The position numbers were made by a program, and so were the translations under genes. From an uncultured Lachnospiraceae bacterium (lineage in GTDB: Bacteria > Bacillota > Clostridia > Lachnospirales > Lachnospiraceae), in contig ONHF01000019.1 in the NCBI GenBank assembly GCA_900317555.1, positions 1 to 64,000 of the forward strand: a stretch of 64,000 nucleotides of DNA, in the 5' to 3' direction. Within the stretch, counting starts at the first letter, position 1. Each line of letters starts with the position of its first letter. Below are positions 36,824-44,885 of this stretch, piece after piece. Under the pieces are notes generated by a model. The model saw only the letters and a program-made list of their open reading frames with translations. It had not been told where the DNA came from and ran no database searches.

Positions 36824-37648
36824 ATGAGTACAATTGTTGTTTCTGTCGTTCTTCTGACGGTTATCGGTCTTGTCGCGGGAATTCTGCTTTCCTACGCATC
36901 GAAGATTTTCGCGGTCAAGGAAAATCAGCTGTTCATTGACCTTCGCGCGGAGCTTCCCGGAGCGAACTGCGGCGGGTGCGGCTTTGCCGGCTGTGACGAT
37001 TACGCGCACGCTATGGCGGACAATAAAGACGTTCCCTGCAGCAAGTGCGTTGTCGGCGGCCCCGCGGTAGCTGAAAAGCTTGCGAAGGTTCTCGGCACTT
37101 CCGCCGAATCAGAAGAGAAGATGGTTGCGTTCGTTGCCTGCAACGGCACGAAAGAGAACGCAAAGCCTCTGTACGAGTACGAAGGCATAGACAGCTGCAA
37201 AGCCGCCAAAACATTGTTCGGCGGCAGCAAAGCCTGCAAGTTCGCCTGCATCGGCCTCGGCGACTGTGTCGATGCCTGCCAGTTCGACGCGATCCATGTC
37301 ATTGACGGTGTCGCGGTTGTCGGAAGAGATTACTGCACGGCCTGCCAGTCCTGCATCAAGGTCTGCCCGCAGAGCATCATATCGCTGAAGCCTTACAAGG
37401 AGACGGTTACGGTCAAGTGCTCCAATAAGGATACCGGCAAGGCAGCCATGGCAGTCTGCAAGACGTCCTGCATTGCCTGCCGCATGTGTGAGAGAACCTG
37501 CCAGCATGACGCGGTGCACGTAATCGACAATCTGGCGATCATTGATCCTGAAAAGTGCGTCGGCTGCGGTGACTGCGCGGTGAAGTGCCCGAAGCATGCA
37601 ATTCTGGACCTTGCCGCGAAGCCGGCAAAGGAAGAGAAGACAGCGTGA
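36824..37648 (+). CDS. rnfB: Rnf complex subunit RnfB (polyferredoxin)
   Basis: RnfB receives electrons from reduced ferredoxin. After one membrane anchor (VVLLTVIGLVAGILLSYAS) comes the four-Cys domain NCGGCGFAGCDDYAHAM with a further Cys pair in VPCSKCVVGG. Two clusters of ferredoxin motifs follow: CIGLGDCVDACQF, CTACQSCIKVCP, CIACRMCERTC and CVGCGDCAVKCP (about residues 145-265). It therefore has a four-motif polyferredoxin tail, usual in clostridial and acetogen RnfB. It is the last gene of the rnfCDGEAB operon, and a possible terminator lies about 60 bases downstream. Confidence 0.95.
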   Translation: MSTIVVSVVLLTVIGLVAGILLSYASKIFAVKENQLFIDLRAELPGANCGGCGFAGCDDYAHAMADNKDVPCSKCVVGGPAVAEKLAKVLGTSAESEEKMVAFVACNGTKENAKPLYEYEGIDSCKAAKTLFGGSKACKFACIGLGDCVDACQFDAIHVIDGVAVVGRDYCTACQSCIKVCPQSIISLKPYKETVTVKCSNKDTGKAAMAVCKTSCIACRMCERTCQHDAVHVIDNLAIIDPEKCVGCGDCAVKCPKHAILDLAAKPAKEEKTA

Positions 37649-37704
37649 GCTTCCAAAGAACAGCGCCGTGTACGATGGCGTCATTTACTATAATCTGATC
37701 CGGT

Positions 37705-37742
37705 CCTGCTTTCGGCCTTTTACTGCCGGGGGCAGGGCTTTA
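37705..37742 (+). terminator. Possible terminator after rnfB
   Basis: Arms 37705-37716 (CCTGCTTTCGGC) and 37725-37736 (GCCGGGGGCAGG) can pair over 12 positions if three G-U pairs are allowed, with an 8-base loop. Only a short T-run (CTTTA) follows, so it would be a weak terminator, and the next start is 18 bases further on. Confidence 0.4.
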
Positions 37743-37759
37743 TCAGTCTTTCGGAGATT

Positions 37760-38899
37760 ATGAATTATACCAAAATCATTATCGGCGCAGGGCTCTACGG
37801 CCTGTACGCGGCAAAACACTGCGGGGAAAAGAAAGAGAAGATTCTGGTTCTGGAGAAGGATGACAGAGCTTTCGGGCGCGCAACCTATGTGAATCAGGCA
37901 AGGGTTCATATGGGGTATCATTACCCGAGGAGCCTGTCGACCGCGACAAAGTCAGCCGGGTATTTCCGCCGCTTCTGCGATGACTTCCCGTTCTGCATTG
38001 AAAAGGGCTTTCATCAGATTTACGCGACGAGCAGCCGCTTTTCGTGGACGAATGCCGAACAGTTTCAGTCGTTCTGCAAGGCCGCGGGCATTCGCTGCGA
38101 AGAAGCACCGGTGTCTTTGTACTTCAAGGAAGGGATGTGCGACGGCGCGTTCCTGACCGAAGAGTATACATATGACGCGATGATTTTGAAAAAATACTTT
38201 CTGGATGCTTTAAGCGCGATGCCGAACGTGACGATCTGCTATAATGCGAAGATAGAAGACATCGCGCGGTATCCGGATCATTTCGAAGTGCACATGGCCG
38301 GCGGGAGTGTATATACCTCAGATTACATATTGAACGCGACTTATGCTTCGACCAATGAAGTTTTAAAGCTCGTGGACGGCGTTTCCCACACCGGCTTTAA
38401 CATCAAGTATGAGCTATGCGAAATTATCCTGACGAAGGCGTCGGAAAAGCTGCGCGGGATCGGACTTACGGTCATGGACGGCCCTTTCTTTTCGATCATG
38501 CCGTTTGGCAAGACCGGTTACCACTCGCTGACCAGTGTTTCTTTTACTCCGCATATGGCAAGCTATGAGCGTCTGCCGGCCTTTCCGTGCATGGAGCGAA
38601 GGCAGGCTCTGGAAGGGGAGGAAAGCTGCCGGCCGGAGCAGCTTGCCAACTGTACGGATTGTCCCTGCCGGCCGGAAAGCGCCTGGCCGTATATGAGCCA
38701 TCTCGCGCGCAAGTATATGCGCGAGGAATATGAATTTACCTATCAGGGATCCTTGTATTCGATGAAACCGATTCTGAAATCTTCGGAAGTCGATGATTCG
38801 AGACCGACGGCGATCCGGGTGAACAGCGAGTATCCGCGGCTTGTCAGTGTTTTGTCCGGTAAAATCAATACCGTGTATGATCTGGAGGAATTTCTGTAA
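37760..38899 (+). CDS. FAD-dependent oxidoreductase (DAO-like) of a glycan locus
   Basis: The 379-residue protein starts with an FAD-binding fold, YTKIIIGAGLYGLYAAKHC (about 3-21, GxGxxG type), then ILVLEKDDRAFGRATYVNQ and ARVHMGYHYPRS. It has no membrane segment. This form, with NQARVHxGYHYPRS, occurs in surface-polysaccharide clusters and belongs to the D-amino-acid-oxidase-like superfamily; the substrate is unknown and could be a sugar or lipid-linked sugar. A Cys-rich turn (NCTDCPCRPE) lies near residue 300. The ATG has GGAG 5 bases upstream. The stop overlaps the next start by one base, which ties it to the following glycosyltransferase. Confidence 0.75.
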   Translation: MNYTKIIIGAGLYGLYAAKHCGEKKEKILVLEKDDRAFGRATYVNQARVHMGYHYPRSLSTATKSAGYFRRFCDDFPFCIEKGFHQIYATSSRFSWTNAEQFQSFCKAAGIRCEEAPVSLYFKEGMCDGAFLTEEYTYDAMILKKYFLDALSAMPNVTICYNAKIEDIARYPDHFEVHMAGGSVYTSDYILNATYASTNEVLKLVDGVSHTGFNIKYELCEIILTKASEKLRGIGLTVMDGPFFSIMPFGKTGYHSLTSVSFTPHMASYERLPAFPCMERRQALEGEESCRPEQLANCTDCPCRPESAWPYMSHLARKYMREEYEFTYQGSLYSMKPILKSSEVDDSRPTAIRVNSEYPRLVSVLSGKINTVYDLEEFL

Positions 38900-39861
38900 T
38901 GGATCTTGCGCAGAACAGGGAACACAAATTTGTCTCGGCGGTCATGTATTTGCATAACGATGCCGCATATATCGATATGTTCCTGTCCATGATCACACAG
39001 GAGCTGGCAGCTCTTTTTGACAAGTATGAGCTGATTTTTGTCAATGACGCGTCTTCGGACGACGGAATCGCGAAAATCTATGATTTCTTCGAGCACACGA
39101 AGATGGATTCCCAGATGGTGAGCATTATTCAGATGAGTAACTATCAGGGGCAGGAAGCTGCAATGAATGCCGGAAGGGATCTCGCGATCGGTGATTTTGT
39201 ATTTGAATTCGACAACCTGTTTATTGATTACCCGAAAACATTGATCCGGAAGATCTATGAACGGACACTGGAGGGGTATGACGTCGTCGCGGCAGGCTGC
39301 CGGGACGGCATGCGGTTTACGAGCAGGATGTTTTACAGCGTCTTTAACAGAAACAGCGGCTCCGAAGGTAAGATCGGCCCCGAGACGTTCCGTGTGCTGT
39401 CGAGGCGCGCCGTCAACCGGATCAAGTCTATCGGCGACTATATTCCCTACCGCAAGGCAATCTACATGAACTGCGGTCTGCGGGCGGATGTGATCGAATA
39501 TCACGCGATCGACATCGATGCACGCAGAAAGGCGCTGAAAGGCAGACATGAGAGAACGCATCTGGCGCTCGACAGCCTGATTTATTTCACCGATGTCATG
39601 GAGAAGGTCTCGACAGTTATCAGTGCTCTATTTGTCGTGATTTCGCTGCTGATGGGTATCGAAATCATCCGGGAATTCTGCATGAAGACGCAGGCGGTCT
39701 CCGGCTGGCTTTCGACGATGGGATTCATGTCGCTGTCCTTCATGGGCGTGTTCATTCTGCTGAGTATCATCATGAAATATCTGTCGGTGATCTTGAAGCT
39801 AATGTATCAGAAGCAGCGGTATCTGATCGCCGGCGTAGAGAAAATCGCGCCTAAACAGTAG
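38899..39861 (+). CDS. GtrB-like GT2 with two C-terminal membrane helices
   Basis: The 320-residue protein has a GT2 domain (about 1-230) followed by two hydrophobic segments (VISALFVVISLLMGIEII and FMSLSFMGVFILLSIIMKY), the layout of GtrB/ArnC-type enzymes that load sugar on undecaprenyl phosphate. The GT2 signatures are FVNDASSDDG and NYQGQEAAMNAG. The usual DAD-L-Q-DPP donor site is replaced by FEFDNLFIDYP, so the second Asp of the DXD is missing. It is coupled to the oxidoreductase by a one-base overlap. Given GtrA and a GT-C-like gene further down, it probably makes the lipid-linked sugar for them, if active. Confidence 0.8.
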   Translation: MDLAQNREHKFVSAVMYLHNDAAYIDMFLSMITQELAALFDKYELIFVNDASSDDGIAKIYDFFEHTKMDSQMVSIIQMSNYQGQEAAMNAGRDLAIGDFVFEFDNLFIDYPKTLIRKIYERTLEGYDVVAAGCRDGMRFTSRMFYSVFNRNSGSEGKIGPETFRVLSRRAVNRIKSIGDYIPYRKAIYMNCGLRADVIEYHAIDIDARRKALKGRHERTHLALDSLIYFTDVMEKVSTVISALFVVISLLMGIEIIREFCMKTQAVSGWLSTMGFMSLSFMGVFILLSIIMKYLSVILKLMYQKQRYLIAGVEKIAPKQ

Positions 39862-39870
39862 GAGAGTTTT

Positions 39871-40635
39871 ATGGAAATCAATCTGCTGTTTCCTGTGCTG
39901 AACGAGCATAAGAGACTCGAAAACGGAATCGAAAAAACTGTCCGATACATGCAGATGTACGTGCAGAAGGACCCCTCTGTCCGGTATCTCTGCACGATTC
40001 TGGACAATGGTTCGACCGACGATACGCCGCAGATCGGCGCCGCGCTGGCTGCGCGCCACCCCGGCACGGTGGAGTATGTCAGGATAGAGGAAAAGGGTGT
40101 CGGAATTGCTTTCCGTACCGGCGTGGAGCGGAGCCACGCCGACCTTGTCGGATATATGGATATTGATCTGTCCACGGATATCGCGAATCTCGGTAAAACA
40201 ATCCGGCTCTTTCAGCAGAACCCGTCCCTTGATTATGTCAACGGGACACGGTTTTCGAATGATTCAAAGACGATCGGCCGCAAGTGGTACCGGAAGATTA
40301 CGTCGGCGGGGCTGGTTTTTCTCTTAAAAACAATGCTCCACATGAAAGCAACAGACGGCATCTGCGGTTTTACGTTTATGCGGAACGCCGCCGCGAAAAA
40401 GCTGGTAGCCGCGGCAGGCGATGACAACGGCTGGTTCTACATGATAGAGATTCTGCTGCGGGCAGAGCGCGCCGGCATGCGGATTATTGATCTGCCGGTT
40501 ACGTTTACCGAGAATTATGACACGACAGTTAACGTGAAGAAGACGGTACTGAATTATCTGCAGAGAATCCGTCAGCTTCGAAGGACATTCGCGGAAGAAG
40601 ACAGAAGAGGAAAAGGTAATGCTGAAAAGAGTTGA
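39871..40635 (+). CDS. GT2 glycosyltransferase, DPM1-like
   Basis: The 254-residue soluble GT2 reads INLLFPVLNEHKRLENGIEK at the start, then ILDNGSTDDTPQI, KGVGIAFRTGV and VGYMDIDLSTDIANL with an intact DXD (about 87-101). GTRFSNDSKTIGRKWYRKI and GICGFTFMRNAA follow. This pattern matches enzymes that transfer a sugar to a polyprenyl phosphate, and unlike the gene before it the metal site is complete. AGGAGAG precedes the ATG. It overlaps the aminotransferase gene by 17 bases. Confidence 0.83.
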   Translation: MEINLLFPVLNEHKRLENGIEKTVRYMQMYVQKDPSVRYLCTILDNGSTDDTPQIGAALAARHPGTVEYVRIEEKGVGIAFRTGVERSHADLVGYMDIDLSTDIANLGKTIRLFQQNPSLDYVNGTRFSNDSKTIGRKWYRKITSAGLVFLLKTMLHMKATDGICGFTFMRNAAAKKLVAAAGDDNGWFYMIEILLRAERAGMRIIDLPVTFTENYDTTVNVKKTVLNYLQRIRQLRRTFAEEDRRGKGNAEKS

Positions 40636-41716
40636 TCTTAAACGGGATTTTGACAGGCACAGACAGGAGTATCTGGACGCAATCACGAAGTGCTGTGAAG
40701 ATACTGCGTTTTCGGGCGGCAAATATGCGGATCAATTCGACCGAGAATTCGCGGATTATCTTGGCGTTCGGGCTGCGAGCGGCGTCAACAACGGAACTTC
40801 GGCGCTGCATCTTGCGATGCTCTGCCTCGGAATCGGAGCCGGAGACGAAGTCATTGTACCCGCAAATACCTATATCGCGACGGCCTGGGGGGTGACGTAT
40901 ACAGGTGCGGTGCCGGTCTTTGTCGACTGTACGGCGGATACCTGGGAGATTGATCCTTCCCTGATAGAAGTGAAAATCACACCGAGGACGAAAGCGATAA
41001 TCGGTGTGCATCTTTACGGGCAGCCGTTCGATTTTGCCGCAGTGAAGAAAATCGCCGACAGGCACGGCCTGTATGTTGTGGAAGACTGCGCGCAGGCGGC
41101 CGGCGCCGCCTATGAAGGCGTAAAAGTCGGCGGTCTTGGAGATATCGGCTGCTACAGCTTTTACCCCGGCAAGAACCTGTACGCGTTCGGCGAGGGCGGA
41201 AGCGTTGTGTCGAATACGCAGGAATACATCGACAAGGTGAATGTCTATAAGAACCAGGGATGCCGCGTCCGTTATTATCATGAAGTCGTCGGGTACAACA
41301 TGCGGCTTGAAGGTATTCAGGGCGCGGTCATGAGTGTCAGCCTGCAGTATCTCGATCAGTGGAACGAGAGGCGCATCGAACTGGGACACCGCTATGAGGC
41401 CGGCATCACGAATCCTCTGGTGACACTGCAGCGGCACCCTTCGAACACGAAGCCGGTATATCATCTGTTCGAGGTGCAGGTTCCGGAGCCTGAAAAATTC
41501 CTGCAGTATATGAAAGATGCAGGAGTAGAGTGCAACCGCCATTATCCGGTGCCGTGTCATCTGCAGAAAGCTTACGCGGATCTTGGTTACAGAGCGGGTG
41601 ACTGCCCGAATGCAGAGCAGCTTGCTTCGCACTGTGCAACGCTTCCGATGTTTCCGGAAATGACGGACGAAGAATGCGATATGGTCATTGATCTTGTGAA
41701 CCGCTATAAGGGGTGA
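40619..41716 (+). CDS. DegT/DnrJ/EryC1 sugar aminotransferase
   Basis: This 365-residue PLP enzyme converts a keto-deoxy nucleotide sugar to the amino sugar. Seen motifs are ASGVNNGTSALHLAM (phosphate-binding), GDEVIVPANTYIATA, VEDCAQAAGAAYEG (Asp for the pyridine nitrogen) and YSFYPGKNLYAFGEGG, with the PLP lysine at about 184. CHLQKAYADLGY near the end fits the family. It is close in type to WecE/FdtB/VioA-like enzymes, but which sugar it makes cannot be told from sequence alone. An RBS GAAGAGG lies within the previous gene. Its presence says that the polymer or lipid-linked sugar of this block contains an amino sugar. Confidence 0.9.
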   Translation: MLKRVDLKRDFDRHRQEYLDAITKCCEDTAFSGGKYADQFDREFADYLGVRAASGVNNGTSALHLAMLCLGIGAGDEVIVPANTYIATAWGVTYTGAVPVFVDCTADTWEIDPSLIEVKITPRTKAIIGVHLYGQPFDFAAVKKIADRHGLYVVEDCAQAAGAAYEGVKVGGLGDIGCYSFYPGKNLYAFGEGGSVVSNTQEYIDKVNVYKNQGCRVRYYHEVVGYNMRLEGIQGAVMSVSLQYLDQWNERRIELGHRYEAGITNPLVTLQRHPSNTKPVYHLFEVQVPEPEKFLQYMKDAGVECNRHYPVPCHLQKAYADLGYRAGDCPNAEQLASHCATLPMFPEMTDEECDMVIDLVNRYKG

Positions 41717-42126
41717 TTTTGAAAAAGATCAGGAATATCTTGCATACGGAGTTTTTCCGGTACTGCGTAATCGGCGCTGCGACGACCCTGCTTGATCTTT
41801 CAGTTTATTTCATTCTGGTTGAGCTGCTGCACGATGATCCGAATATCAGCAACGTCCTGTCGATCAGCATATCCATTCTGTTCGCGTATGTTGCGAACAA
41901 GCTGTTCGTCTTCCGGACGCACTGCGGGTCCTTTGGCACGCTGCTGCTGGAAATCGCGAAATTCTGGAGCAGCCGGATCGGCACGATGCTTCTTGAAATC
42001 GGCGGCGTGTTCGTGCTCACAATGCTCGGGTGGGACGGCTTCGCTTCGAAGCTTGCGACACAGATCGTAATTTTCGTGGCCAATTATCTTCTGAGTAAAT
42101 TCTTTGCGTTTCGCGGGAAGGAATAA
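41713..42126 (+). CDS. GtrA-family flippase-like membrane protein
   Basis: The 137-residue protein has four hydrophobic segments and the GtrA pattern: FFRYCVIGAATTLLDLSVYF at the N-terminus, NVLSISISILFAYVANKLFVF in the middle, and NYLLSKFFAFRGKE at the end. GtrA proteins flip the polyprenyl-phosphate sugar made by GtrB. The GTG at 41713 overlaps the previous TGA, but the AAGGGG at 41708-41713 is better spaced for a TTG at 41719, so the true start may be there. With the GtrB-like and GT-C-like neighbours it completes a three-component system. Confidence 0.9.
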   Translation: MILKKIRNILHTEFFRYCVIGAATTLLDLSVYFILVELLHDDPNISNVLSISISILFAYVANKLFVFRTHCGSFGTLLLEIAKFWSSRIGTMLLEIGGVFVLTMLGWDGFASKLATQIVIFVANYLLSKFFAFRGKE

Positions 42127-42136
42127 GCAAATCGTG

Positions 42137-43738
42137 ATGAAAAAGATGCAAACGGAGAAGTTTCGATGGACCGGGCAGATCTCTTTGCGGAAATTGTCGG
42201 CTGTTCTCGCCGTCATATATGTGCTGGGACTCCTTCCGGTCTTCGCGATCGCGAGGTATAACTACGCGTCCGCGGATGATTTCGGCATGGGATTTGCGGC
42301 TTACCGCGCGTTTTCTTCTACCGGAAATATCTTTGCCGCGATCGGTCAGGGCTTTTATATGGCCTGGTACGACTATCTTCACTGGATGGGGTATTTCACG
42401 TCGACGGTCTTCATGTCGGTTCCGCCGAATGTGTTCGATGAGCGGCTGTATCCGATCGGTGTGTTTCTGTTGATTTTTGTGCTGACGGCCGGAACGCTGT
42501 ACTTCTTCCGCGCTTTATTTGTCAAAGCATGGAAGATCGACAAATACGCCTCCCGCTGCCTTGCCCTTGTGACGCTTCTTGTCACGGTGCAGTGCATGCC
42601 GGAAGGCAGCGCCAGAGTCGAATCGTTTTTCTGGTATTGCAGCGGTGTCAATTATGTGCTCCTGTATAGTTTCGGTCTGTTCTGGATGGGACTTCTGATC
42701 TCGGCGGTCTTCGATCAAAGCCGCGGGAAGAGAATCTATGATCTTGTTATGGCCTGCATCCTCGGCTTTGCGGTCGGCGGCGGCAATTATATGACCTCGC
42801 TTTCCTGCGCGATCATTGCGGTGCTTGTGATCATCGCCGCACTTCGCTGCCGGCATAAAGAGCTGCTGGCGCCGTGCCTGTTCCTTTTATTCGGGTTTGC
42901 GCTTTCCTGCCTTGCGCCCGGCAATAATAACCGTGCGCAGAGTCTGCAGGGGTTTGGTGCCGTCAAAACAATCCTGATCGCCCTCTATTACACACTTTCG
43001 TACTGCGTGAATGAATATACGACCTGGGCGGTTCTCTTGTTCTTCGCGCTTGCTGCAGTCATTGCGTGGAAGGCTGCCGATAAGGTTTCCTTCCGTTTCT
43101 CTTACCCTGCGCTGGCAGTGATCTTCGGCTATGGCATGGTTTCCGCGAACATCGCGCCGCCTCTGTATGCGGAGGGCAATATCGGCGCGGGGCGGCTGGT
43201 CGCGCTCTTTTATATGCAGTATGTTCTGGTGGCGGTGCTTCTGGAAGTGTATGTCGTCGGATGGCTGCGTCAGTATGTGACCGGCGGTGCCGGAAGCGCG
43301 GCGGGAGTGTGCGGCGCCGCAGACGGGCAGGACCACTTGGAGGAAGCAGCAGGTGCGACGCGGCTGCCTGCGCAGGCGCAAGGAGCGGCAGGCGGTGCTA
43401 AGCTGTCGGCTGCGCTGTCGGGCGTTTCCGTATTTCTTGCGGCCGCGCTGATTTTCGGCTCTGCGCTTACCGTGAAGGCAGACCCGGACTTTTATATGGC
43501 AACTTGTGCGGCACAAGACTTATTAAACGGTCATGCCGCAAGATATAAGGAGCAGAATGACGAGCGGAGGAAGATTCTCCGGGATGCCTCGGTGAAAGAC
43601 GCGGTGCTGGATGAGTTTGACTATAAGCCGGATCTTTTGTTCTTCTCGGATATCGAGACCGATCCGTCCAACTGGCAGAACAAAGCTCTGGCCCGATATT
43701 ACGGGAAGGACAGTGTTGTTTTGCGGAAGACAAAGTGA
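42137..43738 (+). CDS. DUF6056-like GT-C membrane protein
   Basis: I choose ATG 42137, since the earlier start at 42104 is inside the GtrA gene. The 533-residue protein has about eleven hydrophobic segments. The first loop carries NYASADDFGMGF (the DD of GT-C enzymes). Later come GSARVESFFWYCSGVNYVL and CLAPGNNNRAQSL, the latter typical of DUF6056 proteins. A low-complexity Ala/Gly-rich stretch (about 390-430) separates the membrane part from a last helix and a short tail. It probably uses the lipid-linked sugar made and flipped by the preceding genes to decorate a surface glycan; that is inference. Confidence 0.75.
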   Translation: MKKMQTEKFRWTGQISLRKLSAVLAVIYVLGLLPVFAIARYNYASADDFGMGFAAYRAFSSTGNIFAAIGQGFYMAWYDYLHWMGYFTSTVFMSVPPNVFDERLYPIGVFLLIFVLTAGTLYFFRALFVKAWKIDKYASRCLALVTLLVTVQCMPEGSARVESFFWYCSGVNYVLLYSFGLFWMGLLISAVFDQSRGKRIYDLVMACILGFAVGGGNYMTSLSCAIIAVLVIIAALRCRHKELLAPCLFLLFGFALSCLAPGNNNRAQSLQGFGAVKTILIALYYTLSYCVNEYTTWAVLLFFALAAVIAWKAADKVSFRFSYPALAVIFGYGMVSANIAPPLYAEGNIGAGRLVALFYMQYVLVAVLLEVYVVGWLRQYVTGGAGSAAGVCGAADGQDHLEEAAGATRLPAQAQGAAGGAKLSAALSGVSVFLAAALIFGSALTVKADPDFYMATCAAQDLLNGHAARYKEQNDERRKILRDASVKDAVLDEFDYKPDLLFFSDIETDPSNWQNKALARYYGKDSVVLRKTK

Positions 43739-43841
43739 AGCAGCGGCCGGCGCGGCGTTGCAGTATCCGGCGTCACTGCCGCGATGCTGGATGGCATAGG
43801 GTGAGCGCGATGCCGGAGGGCTGCTGTCAGCGCTGCGCGTG

Positions 43842-44468
43842 TCACTTCTTGTACTGATTTGCCGGCAGAACCGAAGCGGGAATCCGGCGGATCAGGATAT
43901 AATCCGCGATGCCGATGATCAGACCGGCGACCATGCCGGAGACAATGAGAATCGGAAAATAATACAGAAGGCTTGCCGTTGAAACCGCAAAAGCCGCGAT
44001 CAGGAGCTGCCCGAGATTGTGGGCTACGCCGCCGGCCATGCTCACGCCGATCACGGAAAAGAGGTTTGTTTTTTTCAGCAGATACATGACCGCAAAGCTA
44101 AGAAGGCTGCCTGCGAGGGAGTAAACGAGCCCCCAGAGACCTGTGAATAACAGCCCCGCGACGATCACGCGGATGATGTTGATGGTCAGGGCATACTTCG
44201 CGTTCATCCTGTAAAGGCAGACGATGACAACCAGATTCGCAAGGCCGAGCTTGACGCCGGGAAGGCCCGGCTGAAACGGAATCAGTACTTCGATATAAGA
44301 GAAGATCAGAGCGAGCGCTGCGAGGACGGCGCTCGTTGCGACATTTCTTGCGGGGGTTACCAGGGAGCTGCCTGCAGGCGTACTCTGCGCGGAAGCGGCA
44401 GGCTTATCCTGCCGCGAAGCTTCGGTATTCAAATCTTTATTTGGCGATTGCGTCATATCCATCCTCAT
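43842..44468 (-). CDS. Gx transporter family protein (EetB-like)
   Basis: The 208-residue protein has a hydrophilic N-terminus of about 40 residues and then six hydrophobic segments, starting VATSAVLAALALIFSYIEVL and PFQPGLPGVKLGLANL. This is the Gx transporter family, formerly annotated as heptaprenyl diphosphate synthase component I. Relatives include EetB of Listeria/Enterococcus flavin-based electron transfer loci. It overlaps the end of the NusG-II gene by 32 bases. The first ATG (44468) has little RBS; ATG 44456 has GAGGATGG upstream and may be the real start. It ends in a convergent arrangement with the + strand gene ending at 43738. Confidence 0.85.
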   Translation of the reverse strand: MRMDMTQSPNKDLNTEASRQDKPAASAQSTPAGSSLVTPARNVATSAVLAALALIFSYIEVLIPFQPGLPGVKLGLANLVVIVCLYRMNAKYALTINIIRVIVAGLLFTGLWGLVYSLAGSLLSFAVMYLLKKTNLFSVIGVSMAGGVAHNLGQLLIAAFAVSTASLLYYFPILIVSGMVAGLIIGIADYILIRRIPASVLPANQYKK

Positions 44469-44844
44469 CTGTGCTGCTGCCGATAATCTGAACGCTCAGT
44501 CTGTGGGGCAGGCAGACGATGCTCTGCCCGGGAGTGCTGATCGTGCCCTCCTGCACACAGACCTGATTCCTGCAATTGGATTCCTCCATCCGGACCTTTC
44601 CGCCCTGAATCGTTACTACGTTATGGTTGCTGCCATGATCAATGGTAACGGTGGTATCCTGATCCAAAGGGTAGTCACCGTAATCTTCAGAGCCTAGCGT
44701 TATGTGAACATACGAACCGGTTATGCCTTCGGGTGCTTTTCCGGAGGCACCTGCGGCCTTGAACGGAGCCGCGATCAGAAAAACAGCAAGCGCCGCGAAC
44801 AACACCGCGAGCACGATGTCCGCTTTTCTAATTACTTTGAACAT
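44437..44844 (-). CDS. NusG domain II protein (EetA-like)
   Basis: I use ATG 44844 (MFKVIRKADIVLAVLF), which has CGGAG 8 bases upstream. The 135-residue protein has one membrane anchor (IVLAVLFAALAVFLIAAP) and an exported NusG-II domain with MEESNCRNQVCVQEGTIS and QSIVCLPHRLSVQII. The three Cys lie in the spacing usual for the family (C-x4-C and a later C-L-P). Such proteins are normally paired with a Gx protein, as here, and EetA of the Listeria electron transfer locus is of this type. It probably helps FMN-dependent extracytoplasmic redox chemistry, but its biochemical role is unknown. Confidence 0.85.
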   Translation of the reverse strand: MFKVIRKADIVLAVLFAALAVFLIAAPFKAAGASGKAPEGITGSYVHITLGSEDYGDYPLDQDTTVTIDHGSNHNVVTIQGGKVRMEESNCRNQVCVQEGTISTPGQSIVCLPHRLSVQIIGSSTDEDGYDAIAK

Positions 44845-44885
44845 GGTAAAATCTCCGTGTGTTTTTGTTCGATGAAAGGGAAAAC

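Noticed and set aside
40529..41632. A 367-codon minus-strand frame opposite the DegT aminotransferase
   Set aside because: The + strand has all PLP motifs; the minus frame overlaps it fully and lacks an RBS.
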